64,000 nt of DNA, taken from NCBI RefSeq assembly GCF_000455265.1, contig NZ_HG005141.1:516815-580814 (forward strand). Reading direction: 5' to 3'. Below the pieces are notes generated by a model that was not told the DNA's origin, ran no database searches, and was given only the letters and a program-made list of their open reading frames with translations. This document shows, piece by piece, positions 1 through 8,379 of the stretch (the first letter of the stretch is position 1; every line of letters begins with the position of its first letter). Both the position numbers and the translations under genes were made by a program. Source of the stretch: Paenibacillus antibioticophila (GTDB lineage Bacteria; Bacillota; Bacilli; Paenibacillales; Paenibacillaceae).

Positions 1-1137
1 TTGTTGGAATCTGTATTAAATCAAGTATTGAAGGCACAAGCATCGGATCAATTAGCAGCAGAAAAGTATGAGAGAACGGAGGGACGGCTTGGTTACCGCA
101 ATGGAACTTATCCACATACCCTGACCACTCGCGTAGGTAATCTGACGCTTTATGTGCCACGTTTCAGAGACGGTAAGTTTTCCACGGAGCTCTTTTCTCG
201 CTATCAACGAAGTGAACAAGCTCTTGTGCTTGCACTGATGGAGATGGTCATCAATGGTGTATCCACTCGTAAGATCACCCAGGTGACAGAGGAATTATGC
301 GGTGCTGAGTTTTCTAAGTCGACCGTGAGTGATCTGTGCAAGCAGTTGGATCCTATCGTTACCGCTTGGAATCATCGACCTTTGAAGGAGGAGTACCCAT
401 TTGTCATCGTAGATGCACTCTACACCAAGGTGCGCGAAGATGGCCGGGTTCGCTCAAGAGGCGTTATGATCGCCACAGGGATCAACCTGGAAGGTTACCG
501 AGAAATTATTGGCATGATGGTTGGTGACACGGAATCAGAAGCAAGCTGGGGTGAATTCTTTACCCAACTCAAGCATCGTGGGCTACGCGGTGTTGAGATC
601 ATCACCAGTGACAGCCATGGGGGCCTTGTAAAAGCCATTGGGCAGCACCTACAGGGGATTACCTGGCAACGATGCCAAACACACTTTATGCGCAATATCT
701 TAGACGCTACCCCGAAGCCTCTAAGGAGCGAAGTTAAAGCTCATGTACGCTCCATCTTTGAGGCAGCTGATCCACAAACTGCACGCACCTTGCTTGCCCA
801 GACAGTAGATTTGTTTCAAGAAAAAGCCTCCAAAGCCATGGAGATCTTGGAGGCTGGATTTGACGATGCTACAGCCGTTTTAGTGCTTCCTCCTGAGTAT
901 AGAAAGCGTACTCGTACAACCAATGCGGTAGAACGTTTAAACGCCGAAATTCGGCGCAGAGAGCGTGTTATTCGTATATTTCCAAACCGTGAGTCGGTGC
1001 TCCGTCTTCTTGGGGCGTTGCTAATGGAACAAGATGAAAAGTGGTCTATGGGCAAAAAGTATCTCGAAATGACTGAGTTTCTAGAATGGCGCAAGAACAG
1101 GAAAAAAGGAGATTCAAAAGTAGTTCGGATCGGCTAG
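1..1137 (+). CDS. IS256-family (mutator-type) transposase, 5' end outside window
   Basis: DDE transposase that cuts and pastes its insertion sequence. The visible 378 residues are slightly shorter than the usual 390-400, and the frame is open at base 1, so the first few codons probably lie before the window. The DDE triad can be placed at D138 (in VIVDALYTK), D204 (in ITSDSHGG) and E311 (in TNAVERLNAEIRRR). The region around QRCQTHFMRN is also typical of the family. The frame is intact to the TAG stop, so the element may still be active. No passenger gene follows it. Confidence 0.93.
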   Translation: MLESVLNQVLKAQASDQLAAEKYERTEGRLGYRNGTYPHTLTTRVGNLTLYVPRFRDGKFSTELFSRYQRSEQALVLALMEMVINGVSTRKITQVTEELCGAEFSKSTVSDLCKQLDPIVTAWNHRPLKEEYPFVIVDALYTKVREDGRVRSRGVMIATGINLEGYREIIGMMVGDTESEASWGEFFTQLKHRGLRGVEIITSDSHGGLVKAIGQHLQGITWQRCQTHFMRNILDATPKPLRSEVKAHVRSIFEAADPQTARTLLAQTVDLFQEKASKAMEILEAGFDDATAVLVLPPEYRKRTRTTNAVERLNAEIRRRERVIRIFPNRESVLRLLGALLMEQDEKWSMGKKYLEMTEFLEWRKNRKKGDSKVVRIG

Positions 1138-1180
1138 ACAATCTCTGACGAGGATTTTACACACAATAATGGACTTGACC
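1..1180 (+). mobile_element. IS256-family insertion sequence, right part
   Basis: After the transposase stop there is a short A/T-rich tail with ttttacacacaataatgg at about 1155-1172, the kind of terminal inverted repeat found at IS256-family ends. I place the right end near 1178-1180, where a 51-bp tandem repeat begins. The left end and its inverted repeat lie outside the window, so neither target-site duplication nor exact ends can be confirmed. Confidence 0.7.
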
Positions 1181-1382
1181 CAACCGTGGAGCTCTTGCGA
1201 CGATTTTAGTGCACAATGGCACTAAAATTGCCAACCGTGGAGCTCTTGCGACGGATTTTAGTGCACAATGGCACTAAATTTCCGAGCGCGGAGCTCTTGC
1301 GACGATTTTAGTGCATAATGGCACTAAAATTGCCAATCGCGGAGCTCTTGCGACGATACTAGCTCCTATCGAGCTAAATAAG
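1180..1382. repeat. 51-bp tandem repeat, about four copies, each with a hairpin
   Basis: Three near-identical 51-bp units run 1180-1230, 1231-1281 and 1282-1332, with a diverged fourth at 1333-1382. Each unit has gagctcttgcgacg followed by an inverted repeat ttttagtgc-N6-gcactaaaa (the second and third with small changes). The fourth copy keeps the shared gagctcttgcgacg part but has a different stem (agctc-N5-gagct), so the hairpin is kept with a changed sequence. Relatives of the hairpin occur at 19727-19912. No coding function is visible. The repeat fills the gap between the IS element and the next gene. Confidence 0.85.
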
Positions 1383-1407
1383 TGTTGATAAAACAGCCTG
1401 GTCCATA

Positions 1408-1443
1408 ATTGTCGGGAGGCCAGGTAGACAGCCTCCCGACAAT
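1408..1443 (-). terminator. Strong hairpin downstream of the diguanylate cyclase gene
   Basis: A perfect 13-bp stem (attgtcgggaggc / gcctcccgacaat) with a 10-nt loop lies just after the stop of the cyclase gene. There is no clear T-tract on the minus strand, so it may be a transcript-stabilising hairpin or a weak terminator. Confidence 0.55.
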
Positions 1444-1464
1444 CATGCCCTATCATCGGATCAG

Positions 1465-3168
1465 CTATATCAAGGGCGCAACGTTGACGTATTGTCCGAG
1501 CTCGACCCGATTGCGTCCCTTCTCCTTGGCCTGATACAGAGCTTTATCTACGGCGGAGAAAAGCTGAACCAGATACTCCTCCGGACTCTCGGCCGGATCC
1601 TCCTCGCTAAAAACATCGATTGCAACAACACCCATACTGATGGTGACCGAGACCTCCTCCAACGCTTGTCCCAGCTCCACAGGCACCTGATTCAGCTCTA
1701 CTGACAGCCTTACCCGTTCTGCCAACTGCAAAGCCAGCTGCTGCTCGGTATGCGGGAGATAGATCATGAACTCCTCTCCGCCATATCGGGCCAGAATGTC
1801 TGTGCTGCGAATCGCCTGCTTGACGACTTGCGATGTCCGTAAGAGTACCTCGTCTCCAATGACATGCCCGTAGCGGTCATTCACGGTCTTGAAATGATCA
1901 ATATCGAACAGAATCAGCGAGAAGGGGATTCGATACCGGGTGTTGGTGCTTACCTCATGTGTTAGCTGCTGTGTCAAATACCGCCGGTTATAACAGTCCG
2001 TCAAGCTGTCGGTCAAGACCAGCTCCTCCAGCTTTCGATTGGCCTCGGACAGCGCGGAACGAATATGATCCAGCGATTGATTGCGTTCCTGAAGCATTTC
2101 ATTCTGCCGATTCAGCTCATGCACCAGGAAGCGCTCTTGCGTGACGTCCTGGAAGGTCAGTAACGATCCGAAGAACGACTGATAGCTGTCCAAGATCGGT
2201 GAAACCTGGAGGATAAAATGACGTTCTGTCCGGCTCTCCACTTCGATCTCGATCCGGAAGGACTGGTATTCCTTCTGCTTGTACTGCTCCAAAAATGTCT
2301 CAACATCTCCAGTCACCTTTACCGTCTCCAGAAAGGAGGCCAGCTCAAAGCGAGCCCCAACCCGAAGATCCCGAGTCAAGGATAAGGCCTTGTTGACCTT
2401 CATGATCAACCCTTGTTCATCCAGCACCAGGATGCCGTAAGGAATCCTATTGATGATATCCTCTTGGGCGATCGATACGAGGTCAAACACATTAAGCTTC
2501 TTAATAACATAAACAAAAAATAGGCAGGACAGAAAAATCCCTAAGGAAGTCAATCCAGGGATAATTGGAAGCCATTTGTCGAGCACAACGTTCAGAAAGC
2601 TATCCAGACACGCAAATCCGGTTAGGACATAGATTCCCCAAAGGGTGATCTTGACCTGTTTTCTGACCTCTGGCGATGTATGAGGGGAGCGTATTGCCCG
2701 AAACAAGTTCAAGAGGGCGGCAAAAAAGTAGCTTAACAGCACTACAGTGACAACCCAGAACCAGAGACCATACGTCCGATGGACGTAGTCTCCCTCGACC
2801 GGGAGCGCAAAATCGCCGCCGATATTCAGAACCACGCCTGCGGCTGCAATAACGGCCGGGGCCAGGATCATGACGGTCTGGGACTGGCTTAATTGCGCTT
2901 CCGTTCGTGTCAGGAAGAAGGTAAGCAGGAACCACCCTCCCCCCACCAAGGATATGGCAACGAAGGATATCGTGACGAACAGCCGCTGCAGATCGGGGTT
3001 TTCCGTCCAGTTCATGGCAAACTGACTGAACGGCCACAGCATCATCAAGCTATGAAACAAGAAGTACACCTTATGTAAGCTCGTAACTCGGACGGAAATA
3101 AAGACATAGATGAACAGCACGAACAGCAGGATGAATAGAGCGAGGTCAAACCATCCTTTAGGGCTCAT
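1465..3168 (-). CDS. Membrane-bound PAS-GGDEF diguanylate cyclase
   Basis: Makes the second messenger c-di-GMP from two GTP. The first ~230 residues hold about seven hydrophobic segments and resemble the 7TM sensor region found at the N-terminus of some histidine kinases. A PAS-like domain (~235-350) and a short coiled linker follow, then a GGDEF domain (~385-560). The active site is the GGEEF variant (in ARYGGEEFMIYL), with the metal/substrate motif DIDHFKTVND upstream. RSTD lies exactly five residues before GGEEF, which matches the RxxD inhibitory I-site, so product inhibition is expected. Start: AGGAG seven bases before ATG. The gene appears monocistronic. The signal sensed is unknown. Confidence 0.93.
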   Translation of the reverse strand: MSPKGWFDLALFILLFVLFIYVFISVRVTSLHKVYFLFHSLMMLWPFSQFAMNWTENPDLQRLFVTISFVAISLVGGGWFLLTFFLTRTEAQLSQSQTVMILAPAVIAAAGVVLNIGGDFALPVEGDYVHRTYGLWFWVVTVVLLSYFFAALLNLFRAIRSPHTSPEVRKQVKITLWGIYVLTGFACLDSFLNVVLDKWLPIIPGLTSLGIFLSCLFFVYVIKKLNVFDLVSIAQEDIINRIPYGILVLDEQGLIMKVNKALSLTRDLRVGARFELASFLETVKVTGDVETFLEQYKQKEYQSFRIEIEVESRTERHFILQVSPILDSYQSFFGSLLTFQDVTQERFLVHELNRQNEMLQERNQSLDHIRSALSEANRKLEELVLTDSLTDCYNRRYLTQQLTHEVSTNTRYRIPFSLILFDIDHFKTVNDRYGHVIGDEVLLRTSQVVKQAIRSTDILARYGGEEFMIYLPHTEQQLALQLAERVRLSVELNQVPVELGQALEEVSVTISMGVVAIDVFSEEDPAESPEEYLVQLFSAVDKALYQAKEKGRNRVELGQYVNVAPLI

Positions 3169-3341
3169 ATTTAAACTCCTTTTTTGATTCCAGAAAGGCG
3201 ACTACCACTGCTAAAACTGTAAAATTAATCACATCTTATCACAGAGAAACAAGTGTGAGTAGTCATAAAAACCCATTTTATTCTGCTATTCACAAAAATA
3301 TGGAGCCTTTATGCCCATAAAATCCCAAAAGTTGCCCTGCT

Positions 3342-5297
3342 TTACAAAAGGTGCATCTTGGCTTCTGCCTCCGCCCAGGGCACGGAATAGCCCGCCCCTT
3401 TGGCACAGAAAATCGAGGAGGAGGTATATAGCGGGTCGGCCTCCTTCCGGTAGCCCAGCCGTTCGATCACTTCCTCCGAATTATGGCACCGGTCATAGCC
3501 GCCAAACACACAGCGGATGCTGCCCCGCCCATGTGTAAATGAAGCGAATTCCGTGCTGTAGCTCATGAAGGTGGAGACGGGTACCCTGCCGGTGATGACC
3601 GCTTGACTGCCTGATGTTTGAGGCGGTTCAAAGACACCTGCTGCCCGCTGGATATCGGAGAGTACCCTGCCCATTTCGTCGATGCTTACCTTGATTTTGA
3701 AATCATAATACGGTTCCAGCAGCACATTCTCTGCCTTCTCCAATCCTTGGCGCAGTGCGCGAAACGTTGCCTCGCGAAAGTCGCCGCCATGGGTATGCTC
3801 CTTGTGCGCAGCGCCCCGGAGAAGCGTAATCTTCAAATCTGTCACCGGCATGCCGGTCAGCAGTCCGTGATGCTCCCGTTCATACAGATGGGTCTGGATC
3901 AGATTCTGGTAACTGTAGCCTAGATCGTCCGGATGACACACGCTGGTGAACTCGAGACCGCTGCCCCTCTCTCCGGGCTCCAGCAACAAATGCACCTCTG
4001 CATAATGCCTGAGCGGCTCAAAATGGCCATACCCTGTAACTGAAGACTGAATCGTCTCCTTGTACAGAATTTCCGGCTGGCCGAACGTGACGGCAAACCC
4101 GAAACGTTCCTTCACAAGCTGCTCCAGCACTTCGAGTTGAATCAAGCCCATCACGCGAAGATGAATCTCCTGCAGACTCTCGTTCCAGACAACATTTAAT
4201 GAAGGGTCCTCCGCATTCAAGAGGCGGAATGCTCCCAGCACCTGCTGGACGTGAAGCGAGGCAGGGAATTCCACCTTCGCCTGCAGGGTCGGCTCCGCAT
4301 CGTATACCAGCTTATCTTCAAGCTGTCCCAGTCCTTGCCCGACCTCGGCCGCAGACAGGCCAAGAACGGCAAATAAATCGCCGGCCTCCGCCTGTTCTAC
4401 CGCCTGGGTTCTAGCTCCGTTCACCCACAGCATGCGAGTAACCTTCTCTTCATATTGCTGTTCACCGCTCGCATAGGCCAGCAGGTCACGAACCCGCAGC
4501 CGACCGCTTACCGCCTTGATGAACGTCTGCCGTACGCCGGACTCATCGTGCTTGATCTTGTAGATTCGGCCTCCGAAGGGAGCGTCCCCGTCGTATTCGG
4601 CAACCGTAAGCAAATGAAGCTGCTCAAGGAACTCCACAATCCCTGAATCCTGGAGCGCTGAACCGCAGGCATACGGAAACAGAAGGCCATCTCGGATCAT
4701 TCTCCGTAAGCCTTCAAGCCAAAAATCAGGATCGTCTCTTCCCTCCAGAAAAGCTTCTAACATTGACTCGTCCCGCTCCGCCATCCTCTCTCTCAGCGGC
4801 TCAGCGACCCTGCCATCCGCGATGCCGTCCGTGAGACTGCCGATGTCCCCTGTAAGCTGCTGGCGGATATCCTCCTCCACCTGCGAGATATCTGCCCCGA
4901 CCCGGTCAGCCTTATTGATGAAGAAGAAGGTCGGGATGTCATGCTTGCGCAGCAGTTGCCACACAGTCTCCGTATGGCCCTGAACCCCCTCCACCGCACT
5001 GACAATCACAATCGCATAATCGATAATTTGCAGCGCCCGTTCCATCTCCGGAGAGAAGTCGACGTGTCCCGGCGTATCGATCAAATGGTATTTATCGCCT
5101 TTATATTCCATAATCGCCTGATCGGCGAACACCGTAATGCCCCTCGCCCGCTCAATCTCATGGCTGTCCAGATAAGCATCCTGATGATCCACCCGCCCCC
5201 GTGACCGGATACTGTTCGTATGATAGAGCAGCTGCTCCGCAAAAGTTGTCTTTCCTGCATCCACATGGGCAAACAAGCCTATCGTTAGTCGTTTCAT
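3342..5297 (-). CDS. Tet(M)/Tet(O)-type ribosomal protection protein (EF-G-like GTPase)
   Basis: EF-G-like GTPase of the family that displaces tetracycline from the ribosome. All GTPase motifs are intact: G1 AHVDAGKTT (~residues 10-18), G2 RGIT (~52), G3 DTPGHVDF (~75), G4 NKAD (~129) and G5 GSAL. The length (651 aa) is close to Tet(M) (about 640 aa), and the C-terminal EF-G domains are recognisable. The last ~50 residues differ from the classical Tet(M) ending, so this may be a chromosomal Paenibacillus-type homologue with weak or different specificity. I see no Tet(M)-style leader peptide or attenuator upstream and no mobile-element genes next to it. The ribosome binding site before ATG is weak. 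Family assignment is sure; the resistance phenotype is inferred. Confidence 0.85.
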   Translation of the reverse strand: MKRLTIGLFAHVDAGKTTFAEQLLYHTNSIRSRGRVDHQDAYLDSHEIERARGITVFADQAIMEYKGDKYHLIDTPGHVDFSPEMERALQIIDYAIVIVSAVEGVQGHTETVWQLLRKHDIPTFFFINKADRVGADISQVEEDIRQQLTGDIGSLTDGIADGRVAEPLRERMAERDESMLEAFLEGRDDPDFWLEGLRRMIRDGLLFPYACGSALQDSGIVEFLEQLHLLTVAEYDGDAPFGGRIYKIKHDESGVRQTFIKAVSGRLRVRDLLAYASGEQQYEEKVTRMLWVNGARTQAVEQAEAGDLFAVLGLSAAEVGQGLGQLEDKLVYDAEPTLQAKVEFPASLHVQQVLGAFRLLNAEDPSLNVVWNESLQEIHLRVMGLIQLEVLEQLVKERFGFAVTFGQPEILYKETIQSSVTGYGHFEPLRHYAEVHLLLEPGERGSGLEFTSVCHPDDLGYSYQNLIQTHLYEREHHGLLTGMPVTDLKITLLRGAAHKEHTHGGDFREATFRALRQGLEKAENVLLEPYYDFKIKVSIDEMGRVLSDIQRAAGVFEPPQTSGSQAVITGRVPVSTFMSYSTEFASFTHGRGSIRCVFGGYDRCHNSEEVIERLGYRKEADPLYTSSSIFCAKGAGYSVPWAEAEAKMHLL

Positions 5298-5428
5298 CTG
5301 TTCCGTTATCCCGCTTTCGTAAGCTTCTGCAAAATTTAAAGAACAGTCCTAGTCTATCATAAGTAATGCGGGTACATCCTTATAAAGTCGCAGTTAAAAG
5401 TGTGCCTGACATCCTCTCCCCTCCTCGA

Positions 5429-5770
5429 TTAGCCGAGCTCTGATGCAGCTCGACTCACCAGCGAGGACAGGAGATCCCGATCCGCTTCCTGGCCCGTCTT
5501 CAGTTTGAGTGTTTTACGCTCCGGCGGGCCTTCGAAGCCTTCCGGCAGAGTCATATTCGCCGTATTAAATAGGGTGAAGCTGACGGCATCCTTTGATGTG
5601 GAAATAACCGCCGCATACTTTCCGTTCTTTAGAAAATGGGGCTTCTTATATTGGATTCGCTCCTGGACATCGGGAATGGCCGAAATAACAATCTCTCTGA
5701 GCAATGTGCACAATTGCTGTTGCCAAGGTTCCTTCACCGCATCAATAAATTCGATGACTTCTTGATTCAT
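5429..5770 (-). CDS. DUF1801 (YdhG-like) small protein
   Basis: A 113-residue protein of the DUF1801/YdhG-like alpha/beta fold, sometimes annotated as iron-chaperone-like; its biochemical role is not established. The pattern of an N-terminal helix with Pro-Trp (KEPWQQQ), a central VQERIQYKKPHF segment and a C-terminal helix is typical. Two in-frame ATGs exist, at 5779 and 5770. AAGGAG directly abuts the first but sits 9 nt before the second, so I chose 5770. It stands alone between the tet-like gene and aspA on the same strand. Confidence 0.8.
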   Translation of the reverse strand: MNQEVIEFIDAVKEPWQQQLCTLLREIVISAIPDVQERIQYKKPHFLKNGKYAAVISTSKDAVSFTLFNTANMTLPEGFEGPPERKTLKLKTGQEADRDLLSSLVSRAASELG

Positions 5771-5911
5771 CCTATACATCTCCTTATATTTTCGTTATAT
5801 TTTAAACGCTTCATATCCTTTTTCCTTTAATTTCGACTTGGAAATGATACCGCGAACCAAAGTGTTAGACGCATTAGAAGCATCACCCCAATCCGCCGCT
5901 TGATATTCCCA

Positions 5912-7327
5912 TCATTTCTTCAATATATCCGCTCCGGCTATGCCGGGATGCGTCATCTCGAACGGGTCCAGAATCAAGTCCAGCTGTTCACTGGTCAACA
6001 CGTTATATTTCAGGCAGAGATCGCGGATCGAGGCTCCGGTGGCGATGGCCTCTTGGGCGATCCTTGCGGCGGTCTCATATCCGATATACGGATTGACCGC
6101 TGTCATAATCCCTACGCTCTGCTCAACATACTCCCGCAGCTTGTCTTCATTAGCCTCGATGCCCTTGAGACAATAATTTGTAAATGAACGAAAGCCCTGG
6201 ATCATCATACTGATGGATTGCAGCAGGTTAAATACAAGGACGGGCTCCATTACATTGAGCTCCAGCTGTCCCGCCTCAGACGCCAGACAGATGGTATGGT
6301 CATTGCCGATGACCTGAAAGGCAATCTGGTTAATCATCTCCGGCATGACCGGATTCACCTTACCGGGCATGATCGAGGAGCCGGGCTGACGGGCGGGCAA
6401 TGTGATCTCGCCAAGTCCCGCTCTCGGACCGGAAGCCATCAGGCGCAGGTCATTGGCGATCTTGGACATGTTGATCATGCTGACTTTGAGCGCGGCGGAT
6501 ACCTCGGTATATGCGTCCGTATTTTGCGTGGCGTCCACCAGGTGCTCGGCCTGTTTCAGCGGTAAGCCGCTTAAAGCCTTAAGCTGCTGAACCACAGAGG
6601 TCATATACCGCAGATCGGCATTCAATCCGGTCCCTACGGCGGTAGCCCCTATATTCAACTCATATAAATGCATGCGAGACTGCATGATCCGCTTCATGTC
6701 TCTTGCCACGACTCGGCTGTATGCTTCGAATTCTTGTCCAAGCCGAATCGGCACGGCATCCTGCAGATGAGTTCTTCCCATTTTGATGACGTGACTGAAC
6801 TCCTGTCCCTTCCGGTGAATCACATTGTGCATATCCTCCATCACGGTGAGCAGCTTCTCCAGCTGCTTCAAGACGGCAATATGAATCGCAGTTGGAAAGG
6901 CATCATTGGTGGATTGCGACATGTTAACGTGGGTATTGGGACTGCAAAGAGCATAGTTGCCCTTCTCCCCTCCCATCAGTTCAATCGCCCGATTGGCAAT
7001 AACCTCGTTTACGTTCATGTTCATGGAGGTTCCCGCTCCGCCCTGGATCGGGTCGACGATGATCTGATCCTGCCACTTCCCTTGAATAAGCTCCTCCGCT
7101 GCTTGAACGATGGGCTCGCCAATGACCGGGTCAAGACGCTTCGTCTCCATATTCGCCAGCGCAGCCGCCTTCTTGACCATCGCAAACACCCTGATCAGTT
7201 CTTCATGAATTCGATAACCGGTAACCTGGAAATTTTCAACGGCCCTGAGCGTCTGAATTCCGTAATATGCATGGCCGGGAATCTCTTTCGAGCCTAGAAA
7301 GTCCTGTTCGATCCGCATGGCACCCAT
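5912..7327 (-). CDS. aspA: Aspartate ammonia-lyase (aspartase)
   Basis: Cytosolic homotetrameric enzyme converting L-aspartate to fumarate and ammonia. It belongs to the aspartase/fumarase superfamily, shown by the signature GSSIMPGKVNPVMPE in the middle of the protein and the substrate-loop context GRTHLQDAVP. Its 471 residues match aspartases, and the N-terminal segment EQDFLGSKEIPGHAYYGIQT is closer to aspartase than to class II fumarase. The start at 7327 has GAGGAGGAG eight bases upstream; a second ATG nine bases in (7318) is less well placed. No asparaginase (ansA) gene is adjacent, unlike the B. subtilis ansAB arrangement. Confidence 0.93.
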   Translation of the reverse strand: MGAMRIEQDFLGSKEIPGHAYYGIQTLRAVENFQVTGYRIHEELIRVFAMVKKAAALANMETKRLDPVIGEPIVQAAEELIQGKWQDQIIVDPIQGGAGTSMNMNVNEVIANRAIELMGGEKGNYALCSPNTHVNMSQSTNDAFPTAIHIAVLKQLEKLLTVMEDMHNVIHRKGQEFSHVIKMGRTHLQDAVPIRLGQEFEAYSRVVARDMKRIMQSRMHLYELNIGATAVGTGLNADLRYMTSVVQQLKALSGLPLKQAEHLVDATQNTDAYTEVSAALKVSMINMSKIANDLRLMASGPRAGLGEITLPARQPGSSIMPGKVNPVMPEMINQIAFQVIGNDHTICLASEAGQLELNVMEPVLVFNLLQSISMMIQGFRSFTNYCLKGIEANEDKLREYVEQSVGIMTAVNPYIGYETAARIAQEAIATGASIRDLCLKYNVLTSEQLDLILDPFEMTHPGIAGADILKK

Positions 7328-7466
7328 TCCGCAACTCCTCCTCGAACTGAAATCGCTTTCATTATATATTATATTTTAACCTTTTAAAACCGCGATACCT
7401 CCAAATTCCCAATCGACCACAAAAATCCCCTTGTAAATCAACACCTATGTATTTTGTCCCCATGAC

Positions 7467-7496
7467 AAAAAAAGGCGCCTCCTCAAGAGGAAGCGC
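7467..7496 (-). terminator. Rho-independent terminator of the CotF-like gene
   Basis: On the minus strand gcgcttcctc-ttga-gaggaggcgcc forms a stem with small internal mismatch, followed directly by seven T. It lies about a dozen bases after the coat gene's stop. Confidence 0.85.
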
Positions 7497-7507
7497 TGCG
7501 GCAGGCT

Positions 7508-8146
7508 TTAATGAAGCCCTTGCGTTCCCGGCATTTGCGGCTGGGTCGGGCAAGGGGCGTAACTGTTCTGCATGAGCTGCATATCCTGCTCTGCCAGTTG
7601 CGGCACTTGATAATAGCCATGCTTATTCTGATAAAGCGAGATTTCATAAGCCATCTCGATGCAATTCGGAAGCGAGTCGGCCAGCACGCGTCGAACAACC
7701 GGGTTAGTCGCTTCCATCGCCGCGCTTGTCTTGATCATAGCCCCGCTTTTCACAGCATTCAGCATATTTAAGGCAATCGTTCCGTCGTTAATTTCCGCGA
7801 CCGATTGTATCGGCTTCTGCGGCTGGCTTGGCTTCATCCCGTAAGTAAAATCGTTCCCCTGCTTCATGCTGTAGCTTTGCGTCGGTACAGCCGGATCTTG
7901 TCCTGTCTTGAAGCACTCCAGCGTAGTGTTATACTCCGTTGCCATGAATTGCTTCTGCCGCTGCAGAATGTCGCGAAGCTCGGGATCCTTAACGTGTCCG
8001 CTTAACATGGTGTAGGTATTTATCGTGTTGATTGCACCTGCCAGAACCTCATGAACGTCGAACATTTCATGTCCACCGTGATTCAATTGCGGCGGAACTG
8101 TACCTGTATGAAGGTTCTGGTGATTTTGGGGCTGTTGGGATTGCAT
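7508..8146 (-). CDS. CotF-family spore coat protein
   Basis: Coat-F domain protein expected in the inner spore coat. The helical core (VHEVLAGAINTINTYTMLSG; TLECFKTGQDP; TSAAMEATNPVVRR; SLPNCIEMAYEIS) is typical of the family. The N- and C-termini are Gln/Pro/His-rich, as in many coat proteins. Start chosen at 8146 (MQSQQPQ) because AGGAGG sits eight bases before it; an in-frame ATG at 8182 has no good ribosome binding site. Expression late in sporulation is expected from the family, but I could not identify a sigma-E/K promoter with confidence. Confidence 0.88.
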   Translation of the reverse strand: MQSQQPQNHQNLHTGTVPPQLNHGGHEMFDVHEVLAGAINTINTYTMLSGHVKDPELRDILQRQKQFMATEYNTTLECFKTGQDPAVPTQSYSMKQGNDFTYGMKPSQPQKPIQSVAEINDGTIALNMLNAVKSGAMIKTSAAMEATNPVVRRVLADSLPNCIEMAYEISLYQNKHGYYQVPQLAEQDMQLMQNSYAPCPTQPQMPGTQGLH

Positions 8147-8234
8147 GTGAATGGCCTCCTTCAAAATTGGTTGATTATACATCCCGACCTAGTTTGTACA
8201 GCCCGTTCCAAACTATACATGCAGCTCAATAGAT

Positions 8235-8257
8235 TGCGAATTTGTCCAAAATTCGCA
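8235..8257. repeat. Perfect 9-bp inverted repeat between coat gene and iron operon
   Basis: tgcgaattt-N5-aaattcgca is a perfect palindrome of 23 bases in the divergent intergenic region. It could be an operator for either direction or a small hairpin. No T-tract follows. The bound factor is unknown. Confidence 0.5.
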
Positions 8258-8304
8258 GGGCCGAACGCGTAGATCTCTTAGAGAGTACCCGCGAAAGAAT
8301 TCCT

Positions 8305-8351
8305 TTGACACTTTAACACATAGACGCTAAAATGATTGAGAACGATTATCA
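8305..8351 (+). promoter_or_regulatory. Sigma-A promoter with overlapping Fur box
   Basis: TTGACA (8305-8310), a 17-nt spacer and TAAAAT (8328-8333) form a near-consensus sigma-A promoter. Immediately downstream, tgagaacgattatca (8337-8351) matches the 7-1-7 Fur box (TGATAAT-N-ATTATCA), with one half perfect and the other 5 of 7. Bound Fur would cover the transcription start, so iron-repletion should repress the operon. Confidence 0.87.
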
Positions 8352-8379
8352 ATTTCATCACTCTGGAAAGGAAATGATT

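Noticed and set aside
1274..1456. 60-codon minus-strand ORF inside the tandem repeat
   Set aside because: It runs through near-identical repeat units with no ribosome binding site and no family pattern; repeat DNA explains it.
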